46,325 nucleotides of DNA, from NCBI GenBank assembly GCA_024226315.1, contig JAAELT010000616.1:1-46325 (forward strand), given 5' to 3'. The notes beneath the pieces were generated by a model that was not told the DNA's origin, searched no databases, and saw only the letters and a program-made list of their open reading frames with translations. Within the stretch, counting starts at the first letter, position 1. Each line of letters begins with the position of its first letter. A program made the translations under genes and the position numbers. This document shows positions 32,450 to 41,438 of this stretch, piece by piece. Source of the stretch: a bacterium. Its GTDB lineage: Bacteria > Acidobacteriota > Thermoanaerobaculia > Multivoradales > J023.

Positions 32450-33493
32450 ATGAAACCCTTGAAAGTCTTCGTCATACAACCATTTCGCGCGAAACACTCG
32501 CGACACTTCTATCAGTGGGTCAAGGAGGTCTGCGATGGATCGGATGGGCAGTTCGAAGCCTTCCGCGCCGACGATGCCCAGGACAAGGCTCAGGGCCCGA
32601 TCCTGCAGCACCGCATTGATTCATATATCAAAGGTACAGATATCTGCGTTGCGGATTTGATGGTATCCAGAAACGAGAACGCTCTTTTGGAAGTTGGCGC
32701 CGCCTATGCTCTGCAGATCCCTGTCATTCCCGTGTCTAACGAGAAACTGCCAGCAGATATAGGGGGAATCCTCTATGTTAATCTGAAGCCAGATTCATTC
32801 GATAAGGACGAAGTGAAGGAGGAATTCCAAGAAGATCTCGCTGGCAGACTTCAAGAGGCTACCTGGCAACTAGAGCATGTCTTAGCGCAGCATTTTATTG
32901 CCTACGGACATGCCAACAGAAAAGATGTAGATTTCTATTCGTTGGTATCCCGTGTGGAAGCCAGGATTTGGGTGCTCACGACCAACGTAGATTTCTTTGT
33001 AAACCAGAAGCTTAAGTTGTTGCCAACGAGCAAAGGCAAGAGCATCCTTCAGATGGTCGCGGCTATGCTTGACGAAAAGCCGGTAGATTTTAATATTCGA
33101 GTTTTAACGCTTGACCCTGACAGTAACTATACAAATGACCGCGCGCTTGCCTTGCATGAGGACAGGCGGGAGTTCCGTGAGGGGCTCAGGCAGGACTTGG
33201 ATATGCTGGTTCAATTCGTTAACTCTCCAGACTGCACCCGATCCGTACAGGTAAAGATTTATGAGGCTTTGCCTCTACAGATGACTCTATTCTTCGACAA
33301 TCACCTGATCTCGAGCATCGTAACTGAGGGCCGATCAAGTCGGGAGTGTGTCACGTACCAGCATAGCATAGCTGTCCCGGGAGCAGTTGAGAGCTATGAG
33401 CGTCATTTCATCAGACTCTGGAATGGCGCCACGCTCATCGCTGCTAGCAAGAAGGAAAAAGAGAGGATCCCGGCTTGGAAGGACGAAATGTAG
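32450..33493 (+). CDS. TIR/deoxyribosyltransferase-like protein with a C-terminal sensor-like domain
   Basis: A 347-residue protein. The N-terminal ~125 residues have the fold pattern shared by nucleoside 2-deoxyribosyltransferases and TIR domains: LKVFVIQPFRAKHSRHFYQW, then YIKGTDICVADLMVSRNENA and LLEVGAAYALQIPVIPVS, where the Glu of LLEVG is at the usual catalytic position. Residues ~165-330 are a second alpha/beta domain (ARIWVLTTNVDFF, FNIRVLTLDPDSNYTND, MTLFFDNHLISSIV) resembling phospholipase-D-like regulatory domains, without HKD motifs. Proteins of this N-terminal type can cleave NAD+ or nucleotides in defence; that is inference. The gene is AT-richer than the backbone. ATG with AGGAAGTAGAA before it. 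Confidence 0.72.
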   Translation: MKPLKVFVIQPFRAKHSRHFYQWVKEVCDGSDGQFEAFRADDAQDKAQGPILQHRIDSYIKGTDICVADLMVSRNENALLEVGAAYALQIPVIPVSNEKLPADIGGILYVNLKPDSFDKDEVKEEFQEDLAGRLQEATWQLEHVLAQHFIAYGHANRKDVDFYSLVSRVEARIWVLTTNVDFFVNQKLKLLPTSKGKSILQMVAAMLDEKPVDFNIRVLTLDPDSNYTNDRALALHEDRREFREGLRQDLDMLVQFVNSPDCTRSVQVKIYEALPLQMTLFFDNHLISSIVTEGRSSRECVTYQHSIAVPGAVESYERHFIRLWNGATLIAASKKEKERIPAWKDEM

Positions 33494-34291
33494 TGGGTCG
33501 CGGCGAACAAACGGCCGAAAGCGGACGGCTCGCGCCGCACGCTTGGCCCGGCACGTTGAACTAAACCGCTCCGCGGCAGCCTCACTCCGATCGCTCTACC
33601 AATAGTTTAATGTTTAGTACTCCGATCGGCGTCAGCACTTTGAGGATAGTTGGCCGCCTCCTACCGCCACAGGTTTCCGCCTGCCTTCACCCCCTCCCTC
33701 CAGGTCTCCGAGAGTGGACTGCCCGCCTCGTAGCGATAGAGACCTCCGATCGCCTTCGAGCCCCCGCCTTTACACGGCCGCTTTGCCAAGCGCGGAGTCA
33801 TCGGCCCGCACTCGCCCGCTCAGCGGATGGCGCCCGTGAGCCCGGCGTCATTCTTGGGTGTAGGAGCCGCTCACCGGCTGAGGTATAGTGAGGTTCTGAT
33901 GACGCTTCGCGACATGTCCGCTTGCCGCCCGGAGGCTGCGACCAGCCACCAGCCAAGCCCACTTCCGGCACGACCGCACGTCTCGGCGGTCGCTCAGGCG
34001 TCGAGGCGAGAGGGGGAAAGGGGTATCTGTGCCACCGGAGCCTCTGCGGACACGCGACTTCGATTGAAACAACATATAGCAAGGGCCGTGCCAACCGACC
34101 GTTTCCGAGGGCGGCTACGGAGCTCACTCAGGACCGCCCCAGGGACCGCGAGCGGGCTTCGGCCAAGGTCGCTCTCTCGGCTTGTAGCAGCTGGGAGCGA
34201 TGTGCCGGTGGCCAGGCTTGATCCAGCCGTAACGGGGAGGGCTCGGGCTCTCGGTGGCGCCCTCACTGCGGGCCGCGGCTTCGTTCAACAG
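33494..34291. other. Long gene-free stretch
   Basis: About 800 nt with no convincing gene on either strand: the longest frames are arginine- and serine-rich, without recognisable domains, and have no ribosome sites. There is a short AT-rich patch at 33599-33620 (AATAGTTTAATGTTTAGTA). Composition alternates between GC-rich and mixed, as in an acquired or decayed region. I saw no tRNA or CRISPR here. Confidence 0.55.
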
Positions 34292-34392
34292 GGCGTATCC
34301 GGAATCCGGTCCTGCGCCGCTTCCCAGAGGAACTAGCAGATGCTGCGGTGGTATTGACGCCGAGGAGCCTCGTCCCGGACTCCGGATACACC
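34292..34392. repeat. Imperfect 21-bp inverted repeat before the PIN operon
   Basis: GGCGTATCCGGAATCCGGTCC (21 nt; positions 34292-34312) pairs with 34372-34392 at 17 of 21 positions, including GTATCCGGA with no mismatch. The spacer is 59 nt. It ends about 50 nt before the start of the three-gene operon and may be a terminator, a recombination site or the end of a small mobile unit. Confidence 0.5.
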
Positions 34393-34443
34393 CCTTATCT
34401 GTTCAGCGGACTCTCGAGAGGCAGAACTAATGGACTACTGGCA

Positions 34444-35193
34444 ATGAGCAAACAGGTTCGTTTGGACAAAGTGGCCTTTGAGATTAAATTTGCCTTTGGC
34501 CATATATACTTGGATCGCTGCGGCCAAGTCTTGGTCGAAATCGAAAGGACGATGCCTGGCTGGGTCGCCGGCGAAGTGTCGCCGAACAGTGGACGTGTAC
34601 AATGTCCCGCCCATCGCCAAGTGGCAAACTTTAATACAGAGGGTTTTCACATTATAGCTAGTCGACCACACAATCTCGACACTTTTTGCGATCACGCCAC
34701 TTCTCTATGGAGGATACTGCGAAGTAACCTTGGGCTCGATAATTTAATCCGTATCGGAGCACGCTTCTACTTCCTGCTGCCCGCGAAAGATCTCGAGCAG
34801 GTCGACGAACGAATCGCGAACGCTGATCTAAACGTCCGGCTTCCATCTCGTCTTGATGCAGCCTATACGCCAATACGTAGACACATTGTCGTTATTCTCA
34901 AGCGCGAAGAGGTTGAATATCGAGTCGAGTTGTCAGGAGTAGAGCGCACGGAGTCTATTCCGCCACCAAAAGGACTTCCAGACCCAAGGCTTCTGGCGAA
35001 GCACCAGCAGAAGGCGCGCATTGATCAGATGAGATGGCGAGAAGCGTACGACAAGAATCCGATGTATGCAGTTAGCTTAGATATCGACTGTGTTCAGTAC
35101 GAGCCGGAAACCTCAGTCAACCCTGATCGGTATATCAGGAGGAGCTTTGAGGTCGTGACAGAAGACTTTAAGAAGACTATCGAGGGGATCTGA
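34444..35193 (+). CDS. Hypothetical protein, first gene of a three-gene operon
   Basis: A 249-residue mixed alpha/beta protein. Notable segments are VAFEIKFAFGHIYLDRCGQV near the N-terminus, LIRIGARFYFLLPAKDLEQV in the middle, and MYAVSLDIDCVQYEPETSVN near the end. The 'IRIGARFYF' strand and a final strand-helix pair recall the TIGR04255-type sporadically distributed family, but I am not certain. The ATG follows GGACTACTGGCA; no strong SD. Three nt separate its stop from the next start. AT-richer than the backbone. Confidence 0.65.
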   Translation: MSKQVRLDKVAFEIKFAFGHIYLDRCGQVLVEIERTMPGWVAGEVSPNSGRVQCPAHRQVANFNTEGFHIIASRPHNLDTFCDHATSLWRILRSNLGLDNLIRIGARFYFLLPAKDLEQVDERIANADLNVRLPSRLDAAYTPIRRHIVVILKREEVEYRVELSGVERTESIPPPKGLPDPRLLAKHQQKARIDQMRWREAYDKNPMYAVSLDIDCVQYEPETSVNPDRYIRRSFEVVTEDFKKTIEGI

Positions 35194-35196
35194 AGA

Positions 35197-35787
35197 ATGA
35201 CCTCACTAGGCGACGATTTGGGAGAAAGGATTCCGAGCTCAAGCTCAAGCGAGGAAAGCTCCGGAAGACTGCTCCCATTTAGACGACGGAGAAGCGAAGA
35301 GACAGATCTCTATGGAGATGCAGGAATCAGTTATCAGTCAGTCTACGAGACTCGTCGAAGGGGGGTCCAGCGCCCAGAGCGTGATCTCCCTAGCGAAGCA
35401 ATACTCTTGATAGATGCGGCAGCCGACAACGATTACTCCAAAGTCGAGCGCTCTAATAGTTTCGACTCCTGGAGGTCTACTCTTCGCACACTAGCTAAGA
35501 GTTCTCTCGGCCGAAACGTTTACTACCGGCAGATTCTAGGCGGCATGGTCTTGGCAACTAATAAGAAGGACATGGTCGATTTCTCCTCGGAAGCCCTCAA
35601 AGTCTTTAGGGAAGCGACCGTCGTGATTGGGTCACCTGGCACAAGTGAACTGGACAGTCGGCACGTTCTATCCAAACTTAAAGACGCAGATCTGTTGGCG
35701 CCGGCACCGATGTACTCGGAAGAAGACGTAGCGTCCCTCGATGAGCAGATTGACCACTGGCTGGCCAAGAGCAAGCATAATGCGTGA
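35197..35787 (+). CDS. Hypothetical middle protein of the PIN operon
   Basis: A 196-residue protein with a Ser-rich, likely disordered N-terminus (RIPSSSSSEESSGRLLPF) and a helical C-terminal two thirds (SEAILLIDAAADNDYSKVER, STLRTLAKSSLGRNVYYRQI). It overlaps the PIN-like gene by 8 nt and is 3 nt behind the first gene. The order 'small protein then PIN protein with overlap' is what a VapBC-like pair would show; however this protein is longer than usual antitoxins and has no visible DNA-binding motif. Confidence 0.62.
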   Translation: MTSLGDDLGERIPSSSSSEESSGRLLPFRRRRSEETDLYGDAGISYQSVYETRRRGVQRPERDLPSEAILLIDAAADNDYSKVERSNSFDSWRSTLRTLAKSSLGRNVYYRQILGGMVLATNKKDMVDFSSEALKVFREATVVIGSPGTSELDSRHVLSKLKDADLLAPAPMYSEEDVASLDEQIDHWLAKSKHNA

Positions 35788-36586
35788 ATCCCATCTCCTT
35801 GATACCGATATGTTGTTGCACTGCAGAATCGGAGATCAGTCGCTGCGGGCTGCGGCGGAGCACTTCCTTGGCGAGAGGCAGCCGCTGGCTGTCTGCGAAT
35901 TTTCTATGGTTGAGTTTAAGAGCAGCTACATTCAGAGCTTACAGCTTCTTGGCTCCAAAATCCTAGACAGTGATTCTGTTGAAGAGGCTGTTTACCGGAT
36001 TACTTACTCCAGCGATCGCACACGCACGCGGATGTTAATGATACTCGCGCAGCACTTGGCGATCGACCTGCGTGCCCCTTGGGCAGAGATTCAAGGGCAG
36101 TTAATAACAGCAATCGATGGTCAGATCGCCGTCGCCTGGGCCGATCTGGAGACTGCTTTTGAGATTACGCGTGACTTTGAATGCAGTCGTGCAGAGGAGC
36201 CGCCGCGTGCTTCGGCGAATGGCTGGAATGTTGTCATCCCTAAATGCAAACCAAAAAACACGGATTGTTCCATAGTGAAGTTCTTCCTCGAAAGGCAGAA
36301 GGTACTGCGGCGAGTACTCGATAGACTCCAGGATCTCCCGGATCGTCAGCAAACAAAGGAGCTTGACCGGATCGCTGTGGCAATCGAAGCGACGCTTGAA
36401 GAAGGCTCCTATCCATGGAAAGGCACTACGTGTAGATCGGTTGGCGATCTTCTGATCGCTCTGCAAAGTGCCTCCCACCGCGGACTCCTTACCTCTAACA
36501 GGAAAGAGCACTTGCCGCTAAGCGATGGCGTCGGTAACACGGTCCATGTATTTCCGGTGACTGAACATCGGCTCAAACGAGAATGA
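35780..36586 (+). CDS. PIN-like domain protein
   Basis: A 268-residue protein with PIN-fold end signatures. The start SHLLDTDMLLHCRIGD supplies the first acidic residue (LLDTD) and VCEFSMVEFKSSY near residue 46 the conserved Glu. The end SVGDLLIALQSASHRGLLTS then NRKEH matches the 'D.liA..a...l.T.n..hf' motif of PIN nucleases. Between them is a helical insertion of ~140 residues, so it is about twice the length of VapC. PIN proteins are Mg2+-dependent RNases. Predicted toxin or RNA-cleaving effector; the insertion may receive the trigger. Last gene of the operon; ATG overlaps the previous stop region. Confidence 0.65.
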   Translation: MRESHLLDTDMLLHCRIGDQSLRAAAEHFLGERQPLAVCEFSMVEFKSSYIQSLQLLGSKILDSDSVEEAVYRITYSSDRTRTRMLMILAQHLAIDLRAPWAEIQGQLITAIDGQIAVAWADLETAFEITRDFECSRAEEPPRASANGWNVVIPKCKPKNTDCSIVKFFLERQKVLRRVLDRLQDLPDRQQTKELDRIAVAIEATLEEGSYPWKGTTCRSVGDLLIALQSASHRGLLTSNRKEHLPLSDGVGNTVHVFPVTEHRLKRE

Positions 36587-36684
36587 GATTGCTTTTAAGA
36601 TCTGACCGCCGAACCAACGACTCGAGAGGACACACTTCGCGCGCCACTCAGTCTCACGTTCGACTGTAGTAGAAGACTTCAGTA

Positions 36685-36969
36685 ATGGGTGATCGCGACA
36701 CCAAAGTAATCGGCTACTTCGCCTACCGGTCGGCAACCCAGATCGCATGCGATGGAAACGCCTGCCTCCTTGCTGGCTCTCGATCGGCCATGCGAAGGTA
36801 CCTGTCGATCTCAGACCCGAAGAACGTAGACGAGCACACAATCAAGAAGACTAGATTCGGCGAGATCATGAACGGCATGTCTTCCGAGATGGTCAACCAT
36901 GCGATCGTCAAGGCCAAGTCTCAGCTACGCACCGCGCCAGCTGCCCGGAATCCCATGGCCCGGGGATAA
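36685..36969 (+). CDS. Small hypothetical protein ending in a repeat sequence
   Basis: A 94-residue protein: KVIGYFAYRSATQIACDGNA and SRSAMRRYLSISDPKN then TIKKTRFGEIMNGM look like a compact folded protein. Its last codons (AARNPMARG) are encoded by CTGCCCGGAATCCCATGGCC, a 20-bp sequence that recurs at 39321. So the 3' end of the gene may have been replaced or trimmed by recombination. No strong ribosome-binding site. A 9-bp perfect hairpin lies 50 nt after the stop. Confidence 0.6.
   Translation: MGDRDTKVIGYFAYRSATQIACDGNACLLAGSRSAMRRYLSISDPKNVDEHTIKKTRFGEIMNGMSSEMVNHAIVKAKSQLRTAPAARNPMARG
36941..36960. repeat. Right-half repeat A (20 bp)
   Basis: CTGCCCGGAATCCCATGGCC is identical to 39321-39340. 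It is within the end of the small gene 36685-36969. Together with repeat B it corresponds to the composite repeat C. Confidence 0.85.
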
Positions 36970-37019
36970 TAGGTGCCGCCCAACTCGGCCATGACCGGTC
37001 AGAAGCTTGCTCTGGGGAC

Positions 37020-37044
37020 CGAACGCGCTCTTTTTGCGCGTTCG
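37020..37044 (+). terminator. Hairpin after the small hypothetical gene
   Basis: CGAACGCGC, loop TCTTTTT and GCGCGTTCG make a perfect 9-bp stem. The T-run is in the loop and not behind the stem, so it is a terminator-like structure only. Confidence 0.45.
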
Positions 37045-37048
37045 CAGG

Positions 37049-37184
37049 GCCACAGGAGACCAGGGGGAGCTTCACAGAGCGCGTGGCGCCAGTCCCCGAG
37101 CTTCCGGTCTCGAAATTCGAAGAAGTTTCGTGATCGAGGCTGGGACGAGACGCACCTCTCCCGGAATGTGCAGATCTCGGGGAG
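37049..37184. repeat. Tandem repeat, copy 1 (~136 bp)
   Basis: Matches 37259-37394 at a constant offset of 209-210 bp. Shared landmarks are AGACCAG, GAAGAAGTTTCGT and GTGCAGATCTCG. The copies have diverged to roughly two thirds identity by eye. Not coding. Confidence 0.65.
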
Positions 37185-37230
37185 CTAGGAGGTTCCATCC
37201 AAGCCGGTCACAGCTCGACCGACTACACTG
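37184..37230. repeat. Left-half repeat B (47 bp)
   Basis: Identical to 39277-39323 except for one base (GGTTCC versus GGTGCC). It ends in ACTACACTG, where the composite repeat C continues into the sequence of repeat A. Confidence 0.9.
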
Positions 37231-37258
37231 AAATCGCTCGGTTCACACCCGCGTGAGG

Positions 37259-37394
37259 CGACAGAAGACCAGCGGGAGCCCACCGGGCCTTCCCACACGC
37301 CCTCCCCCGGGCTTCGATCTCGCGATCTGAAGAAGTTTCGTCATCATGGCAGGGAGGAGACACACTCCACCCCACGAGTGCAGATCTCGCAAAG
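37259..37394. repeat. Tandem repeat, copy 2 (~136 bp)
   Basis: Second copy of the element at 37049-37184. It lies between repeat B and the transposase remnant. Confidence 0.65.
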
Positions 37395-37446
37395 CTCATG
37401 GCGCCAGCCGGCCAGCTCAGGCTGGCATTGTGACTGCCGCCGAATC

Positions 37447-37995
37447 TCAGGCGGTTGCGGCGAGCGTGAGCGCGAAGCTCCGCGAGCCGCCCGCGTCGGC
37501 CAGCGGGTCGAACTCCTCTCCGGTTCTGACGAACGGCAGGCTCGGAGGAAAGCTGCCCTTGGGGAAGATCGCCTCGGCCGCCTTGCCGAACTTCACTTTC
37601 AGTGATGCTTCGCGAAACATCTCCACGAAGCCCCGGTACAGCTGTCGCACGCGCTCGCGCATCTCGTTGCTTGCCGCATGACACAAGGGCTTGGGCGAGC
37701 GCTTGCTCTTGACCGCGCGTGAGAGAGGATCCTGGTTTCGGATCTTCTTCATCCCCAGTGGCTCGGTGCCGAGCTCTTCGTGGCGCGCCGCTGCCTCGGC
37801 CTCGATCTCGGCGACCAGCTGCGCCACTTTCTTGCGGACCGCCGCGGTGGGGAGGTGCGCCCAACAAGGTAGCGGAGCGAGCCTCAGCTCGTACGGCGTC
37901 ATGAACGCCCCGCGACTGACCTCGTCCACGGCAGTGCCGCGGCGCTCAGCGCGCCGCTCGGCTTGTCGCTTCGCTTCGTACTCTTCCGCGCGGGC
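37447..37995 (-). pseudogene. C-terminal remnant of a REP-associated-type transposase
   Basis: The frame, open from just after a stop at 37996, reads EEYEAKRQAERRAERR and then MTPYELRLAPLPCWAHLP, RKKVAQLVAEIEAEAAARHE, LGMKKIRNQDPLSR and SLPFVR. This is the tail typical of Y1/IS200-like 'REP-associated' transposases in Acidobacteriota-type genomes. The N-terminal HUH nuclease domain with its catalytic tyrosine is absent, so the gene is truncated and cannot be active. The last residues (GSRSFALTLAATA) still form a clean end. Confidence 0.65.
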
Positions 37996-38092
37996 TCAGG
38001 TGGGGAGAGGGAGACCGGGTGCCAGCCACCTCGGTCTCAGTCCCCTCCCCGGGAGCGTGAGCTCTCGCTGGAGCGCGGCAGGCCCAGGGAGG

Positions 38093-39118
<1,026 letters not shown>

Positions 39119-39276
39119 CTCGTTGCCTCCAAAAGAACTGATGATCTCCAGGATCATCTGTGGTTGGGATGGAGCGATCATTTATCTTCTAGGCGCCAAC
39201 CGCCGGCGCAGTGGATCAAGGCGGGCCAAAATTGTTCGGGCGGTCGGATCGTCTGCGGCGCCCGAAGAGCTACCGT

Positions 39277-39340
39277 GCTAGGAGGTGCCATCCAAGCCGG
39301 TCACAGCTCGACCGACTACACTGCCCGGAATCCCATGGCC
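39277..39340. repeat. Composite repeat C (64 bp = B + A)
   Basis: The first 47 bp repeat 37184-37230 and the last 20 bp repeat 36941-36960, the two parts sharing the trinucleotide CTG. So the segment 36941-37230 starts with the right half and ends with the left half of this site, as if C were the junction of that segment's ends. It is in the gap between the secreted protein gene and the phosphatase gene. Confidence 0.85.
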
Positions 39341-39389
39341 TGAGCTGTCATGAGCCGCCCACCGCGGCGACCTCTTCCAGACGACTTCG

Positions 39390-39411
39390 CGCCCGGGCTC
39401 ACGCCCGGGCG
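39390..39411 (-). terminator. Hairpin at the end of the phosphatase gene
   Basis: CGCCCGGGC, loop TCAC and GCCCGGGCG form a perfect 9-bp stem whose loop contains the stop codon of the phosphatase gene. No T-run follows. Possibly a transcription end or an mRNA-stabilising structure. Confidence 0.4.
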
Positions 39412-40649
39412 GCCTGCTCCAGCAGCAGGGCCGTCCAGTCGTCGCTCTGCTCGTCGAGGGTCGCCCCGCGCACGAGCTCGATCAGCTCGTCGAGCCATTG
39501 CCCGGTGTCCTCGGCGCGCGGCTGAGCGAGGAATTCCACTAGGGCCTCGTAGCCCAGGGGCTCTCCGGCCGCGATCAGCGCCTCGGGAAGCCCGTCGGTC
39601 AGAAACAGCACGCGATCCCCTTCCGCCAGCTCGACCTCGACACTCTGGTAGTCGACTTCCGCGCGCAGGCCGAGCGGCAGGCGCGGTTGCGGCGCCTCGA
39701 TCGCCACGATATTCCGTTTGCGACCCTCCGGGTCGACGATCTCTTGTCGACCATCTCCATGGATTAGATACGGATCAGGCAGGCCGGCGTTGGCCAGCTC
39801 CAGGTGGCCGGTCTCGGGATCGTAGCCTGCCAGCGCCAAAGCCACGAACTCGCGGTCGCCGAGCTCGCCGGCGAGCTTGCGGTTGAGCTCGCGCAGGGCC
39901 TCGACGACCGAGCGCTCCGCGGCGATCAGCGGCAAGACCGCCTTGACCGTCGCCATGATCAAGCTCGCCGACATGCCTTTGCCCGAAACGTCTGCAACAG
40001 CGATCCGCAAGCGGCCGTCGGGCAGGCGGAAGTAGTCGTAGAAGTCGCCCGCCACCCACTGCGCCGCCAGGTTGCGCGCTGCCAGTCGGAAGCCCTTGCC
40101 CGACCGTTCCGCGGGTGGCAGCAGGCGCCGCTGCAGCGAACGCGCCAGCTCCAGCTCGCGGGCCGCCAGCTCCTCGCTCTTGCGCGCCTCGAGCGCGCGC
40201 TTCTCGGCCTCGTAGGAAGCCTCGAAGGCGATGTAGAGGTAGCTGCCCGCGGCCGACAACAAGTAGAGCAACAGGCCGAAGGAGAAGAACAACAGCACCA
40301 GCTGCCGCCGGTCGATGTAGGCACCGGCGAAGAGCGGTAGTCGGGCCAGCACCGACGCCCACCCGACCACCGCCAGCTGCCAGACGCAGCTCGAGATGAC
40401 CGCCGCCGCCGCGTGGTTGGTCACCACCCGCCAGGCGTTGGCGGACGAGAGCGGCGTGCCCCGGCTCGGATACCATGAGGACAGACAGATGAACGCGTAG
40501 ACGAGTGCCAGCGGCATCGCCAGGGCGACCGCCGCCGATGCCTTCTCCTGGCCGAGGAGCGCCACCAACGCTGACAGCAGGCCACCCACCGGCAACCAGA
40601 TCGCCAGGTAGAGCAAGAGCCGGCCCCTTTGGCCGAGGATGGGATGCAT
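39399..40649 (-). CDS. Membrane-anchored SpoIIE/RsbU-type serine phosphatase
   Basis: A 416-residue protein. The N-terminus has about four membrane helices (LLLYLAIWLPVGGLLSALVA, AVALAMPLALVYAFICL, LVLLFFSFGLLLYLLSA), then a coiled helix ending LARSLQRRLLPP, the usual linker before PP2C. The C-terminal ~230 residues are a SpoIIE-type PP2C domain: WVAGDFYDYFRLPDG with the metal aspartates, VADVSGKGMSASLIM, ALALAGYDPETGHLELANAG, DRVLFLTDGLPEAL and DDWTALLL. Such phosphatases act on anti-anti-sigma factors in partner-switching, but no kinase or STAS partner is in view. Follows the LiaF-like gene by 22 nt on the same strand. Confidence 0.92.
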   Translation of the reverse strand: MHPILGQRGRLLLYLAIWLPVGGLLSALVALLGQEKASAAVALAMPLALVYAFICLSSWYPSRGTPLSSANAWRVVTNHAAAAVISSCVWQLAVVGWASVLARLPLFAGAYIDRRQLVLLFFSFGLLLYLLSAAGSYLYIAFEASYEAEKRALEARKSEELAARELELARSLQRRLLPPAERSGKGFRLAARNLAAQWVAGDFYDYFRLPDGRLRIAVADVSGKGMSASLIMATVKAVLPLIAAERSVVEALRELNRKLAGELGDREFVALALAGYDPETGHLELANAGLPDPYLIHGDGRQEIVDPEGRKRNIVAIEAPQPRLPLGLRAEVDYQSVEVELAEGDRVLFLTDGLPEALIAAGEPLGYEALVEFLAQPRAEDTGQWLDELIELVRGATLDEQSDDWTALLLEQAARA

Positions 40650-40671
40650 CGCCGTGCTACCTCGTACCGGC

Positions 40672-41397
40672 TCAGTTCCGGATCTCGAAGCCCCCCATGA
40701 GAGCCAGGCCCTTGATCGTCAGGCGCCCACCGTCGGCGGCCGGAAGCTGCTTCGTGTTGTCCTCGATCGCCCCCATCAACACCGCGAGCTGCGGATCCAC
40801 CACCCAGTGATCGGGGATTCTCAGCACCACTCCGCCCCAGAAAGCGAGGATCTCGACCACCGCCCCCTCGGGCGGCAACTCGGCGCCGGTCAAATCGATC
40901 TCACAGGCGCCGAGGATCCCGGTCAGATCGCCGTGGCGGAACACGCCCGTGACGTTGCGCCTGGCCGTCGACAGGATGCCGTAGGCCTGGACGTCTCCGG
41001 ACGCCTCGTCCTCGCTGTCTGATTCGCGCCGCTCCCGCTCGCGGGCGGCCGCGGCCTCACGCTCGCCCGAGCGGGAGAACGAACGCAGCACCATGGAGAC
41101 GCCGAGGGCGATCAGGGCGAGCGGCCAGTAGCGCCACAGATCGCCGATCTCGAAGTCGTCGATCACCAGTGGCAACAGGAACGCCGTGCCCAACAGGAAA
41201 AAGAAGAAGGCGCCGCCCCACTGCCGCTGCATCAGCTTGGAGGCGCCGACCAGCAGCAGGATCACCGGCCAGAACTGCCAGAAGTTGTCGACGCGGGCGA
41301 AGCCAAGGTTGTCCAGGGTCAGAAGGACGCCGAAGGCGATGATCGCCAGCCCGAGGATCGAGCGGGCGCCGAGGGGAGAGGCTCTTTGCTCGGTCAT
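40672..41397 (-). CDS. LiaF-like membrane protein
   Basis: A 241-residue protein. Two membrane hairpins of the LiaI-LiaF-like type are at the N-terminus (SILGLAIIAFGVLLTLDNLG, FWPVILLLVGASKLM, AFFFFLLGTAFLLPLV, YWPLALIALGVSMVL). A charged linker rich in RE and ED follows, then a C-terminal beta-helix-like domain with regular short strands (GILGACEIDLTGAELPPEGA, VEILAFWGGVVLRIPDHW, LTIKGLALMGGFEIRN), as in the cell-wall-stress regulator LiaF. In Firmicutes LiaF inhibits a sensor kinase; no such kinase is here. It lies between htpG and the phosphatase gene, spaced for co-transcription. Confidence 0.88.
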   Translation of the reverse strand: MTEQRASPLGARSILGLAIIAFGVLLTLDNLGFARVDNFWQFWPVILLLVGASKLMQRQWGGAFFFFLLGTAFLLPLVIDDFEIGDLWRYWPLALIALGVSMVLRSFSRSGEREAAAARERERRESDSEDEASGDVQAYGILSTARRNVTGVFRHGDLTGILGACEIDLTGAELPPEGAVVEILAFWGGVVLRIPDHWVVDPQLAVLMGAIEDNTKQLPAADGGRLTIKGLALMGGFEIRN

Positions 41398-41438
41398 GCG
41401 AAGAGCTTAACCGATCGAGCCTCTCAGTCCCGACAGCG

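Noticed and set aside
33827..34336. Coding region of 169 codons in the gene-free stretch
   Set aside because: No SD, arginine/serine/alanine-rich low-complexity translation, no domain, and competing frames of similar length on both strands.
33494..36684. Integron gene-cassette array
   Set aside because: Genes look like small acquired units, but I found no paired RYYYAAC/GTTRRRY core sites around them and no integron integrase; the tyrosine integrase here is P4-like.
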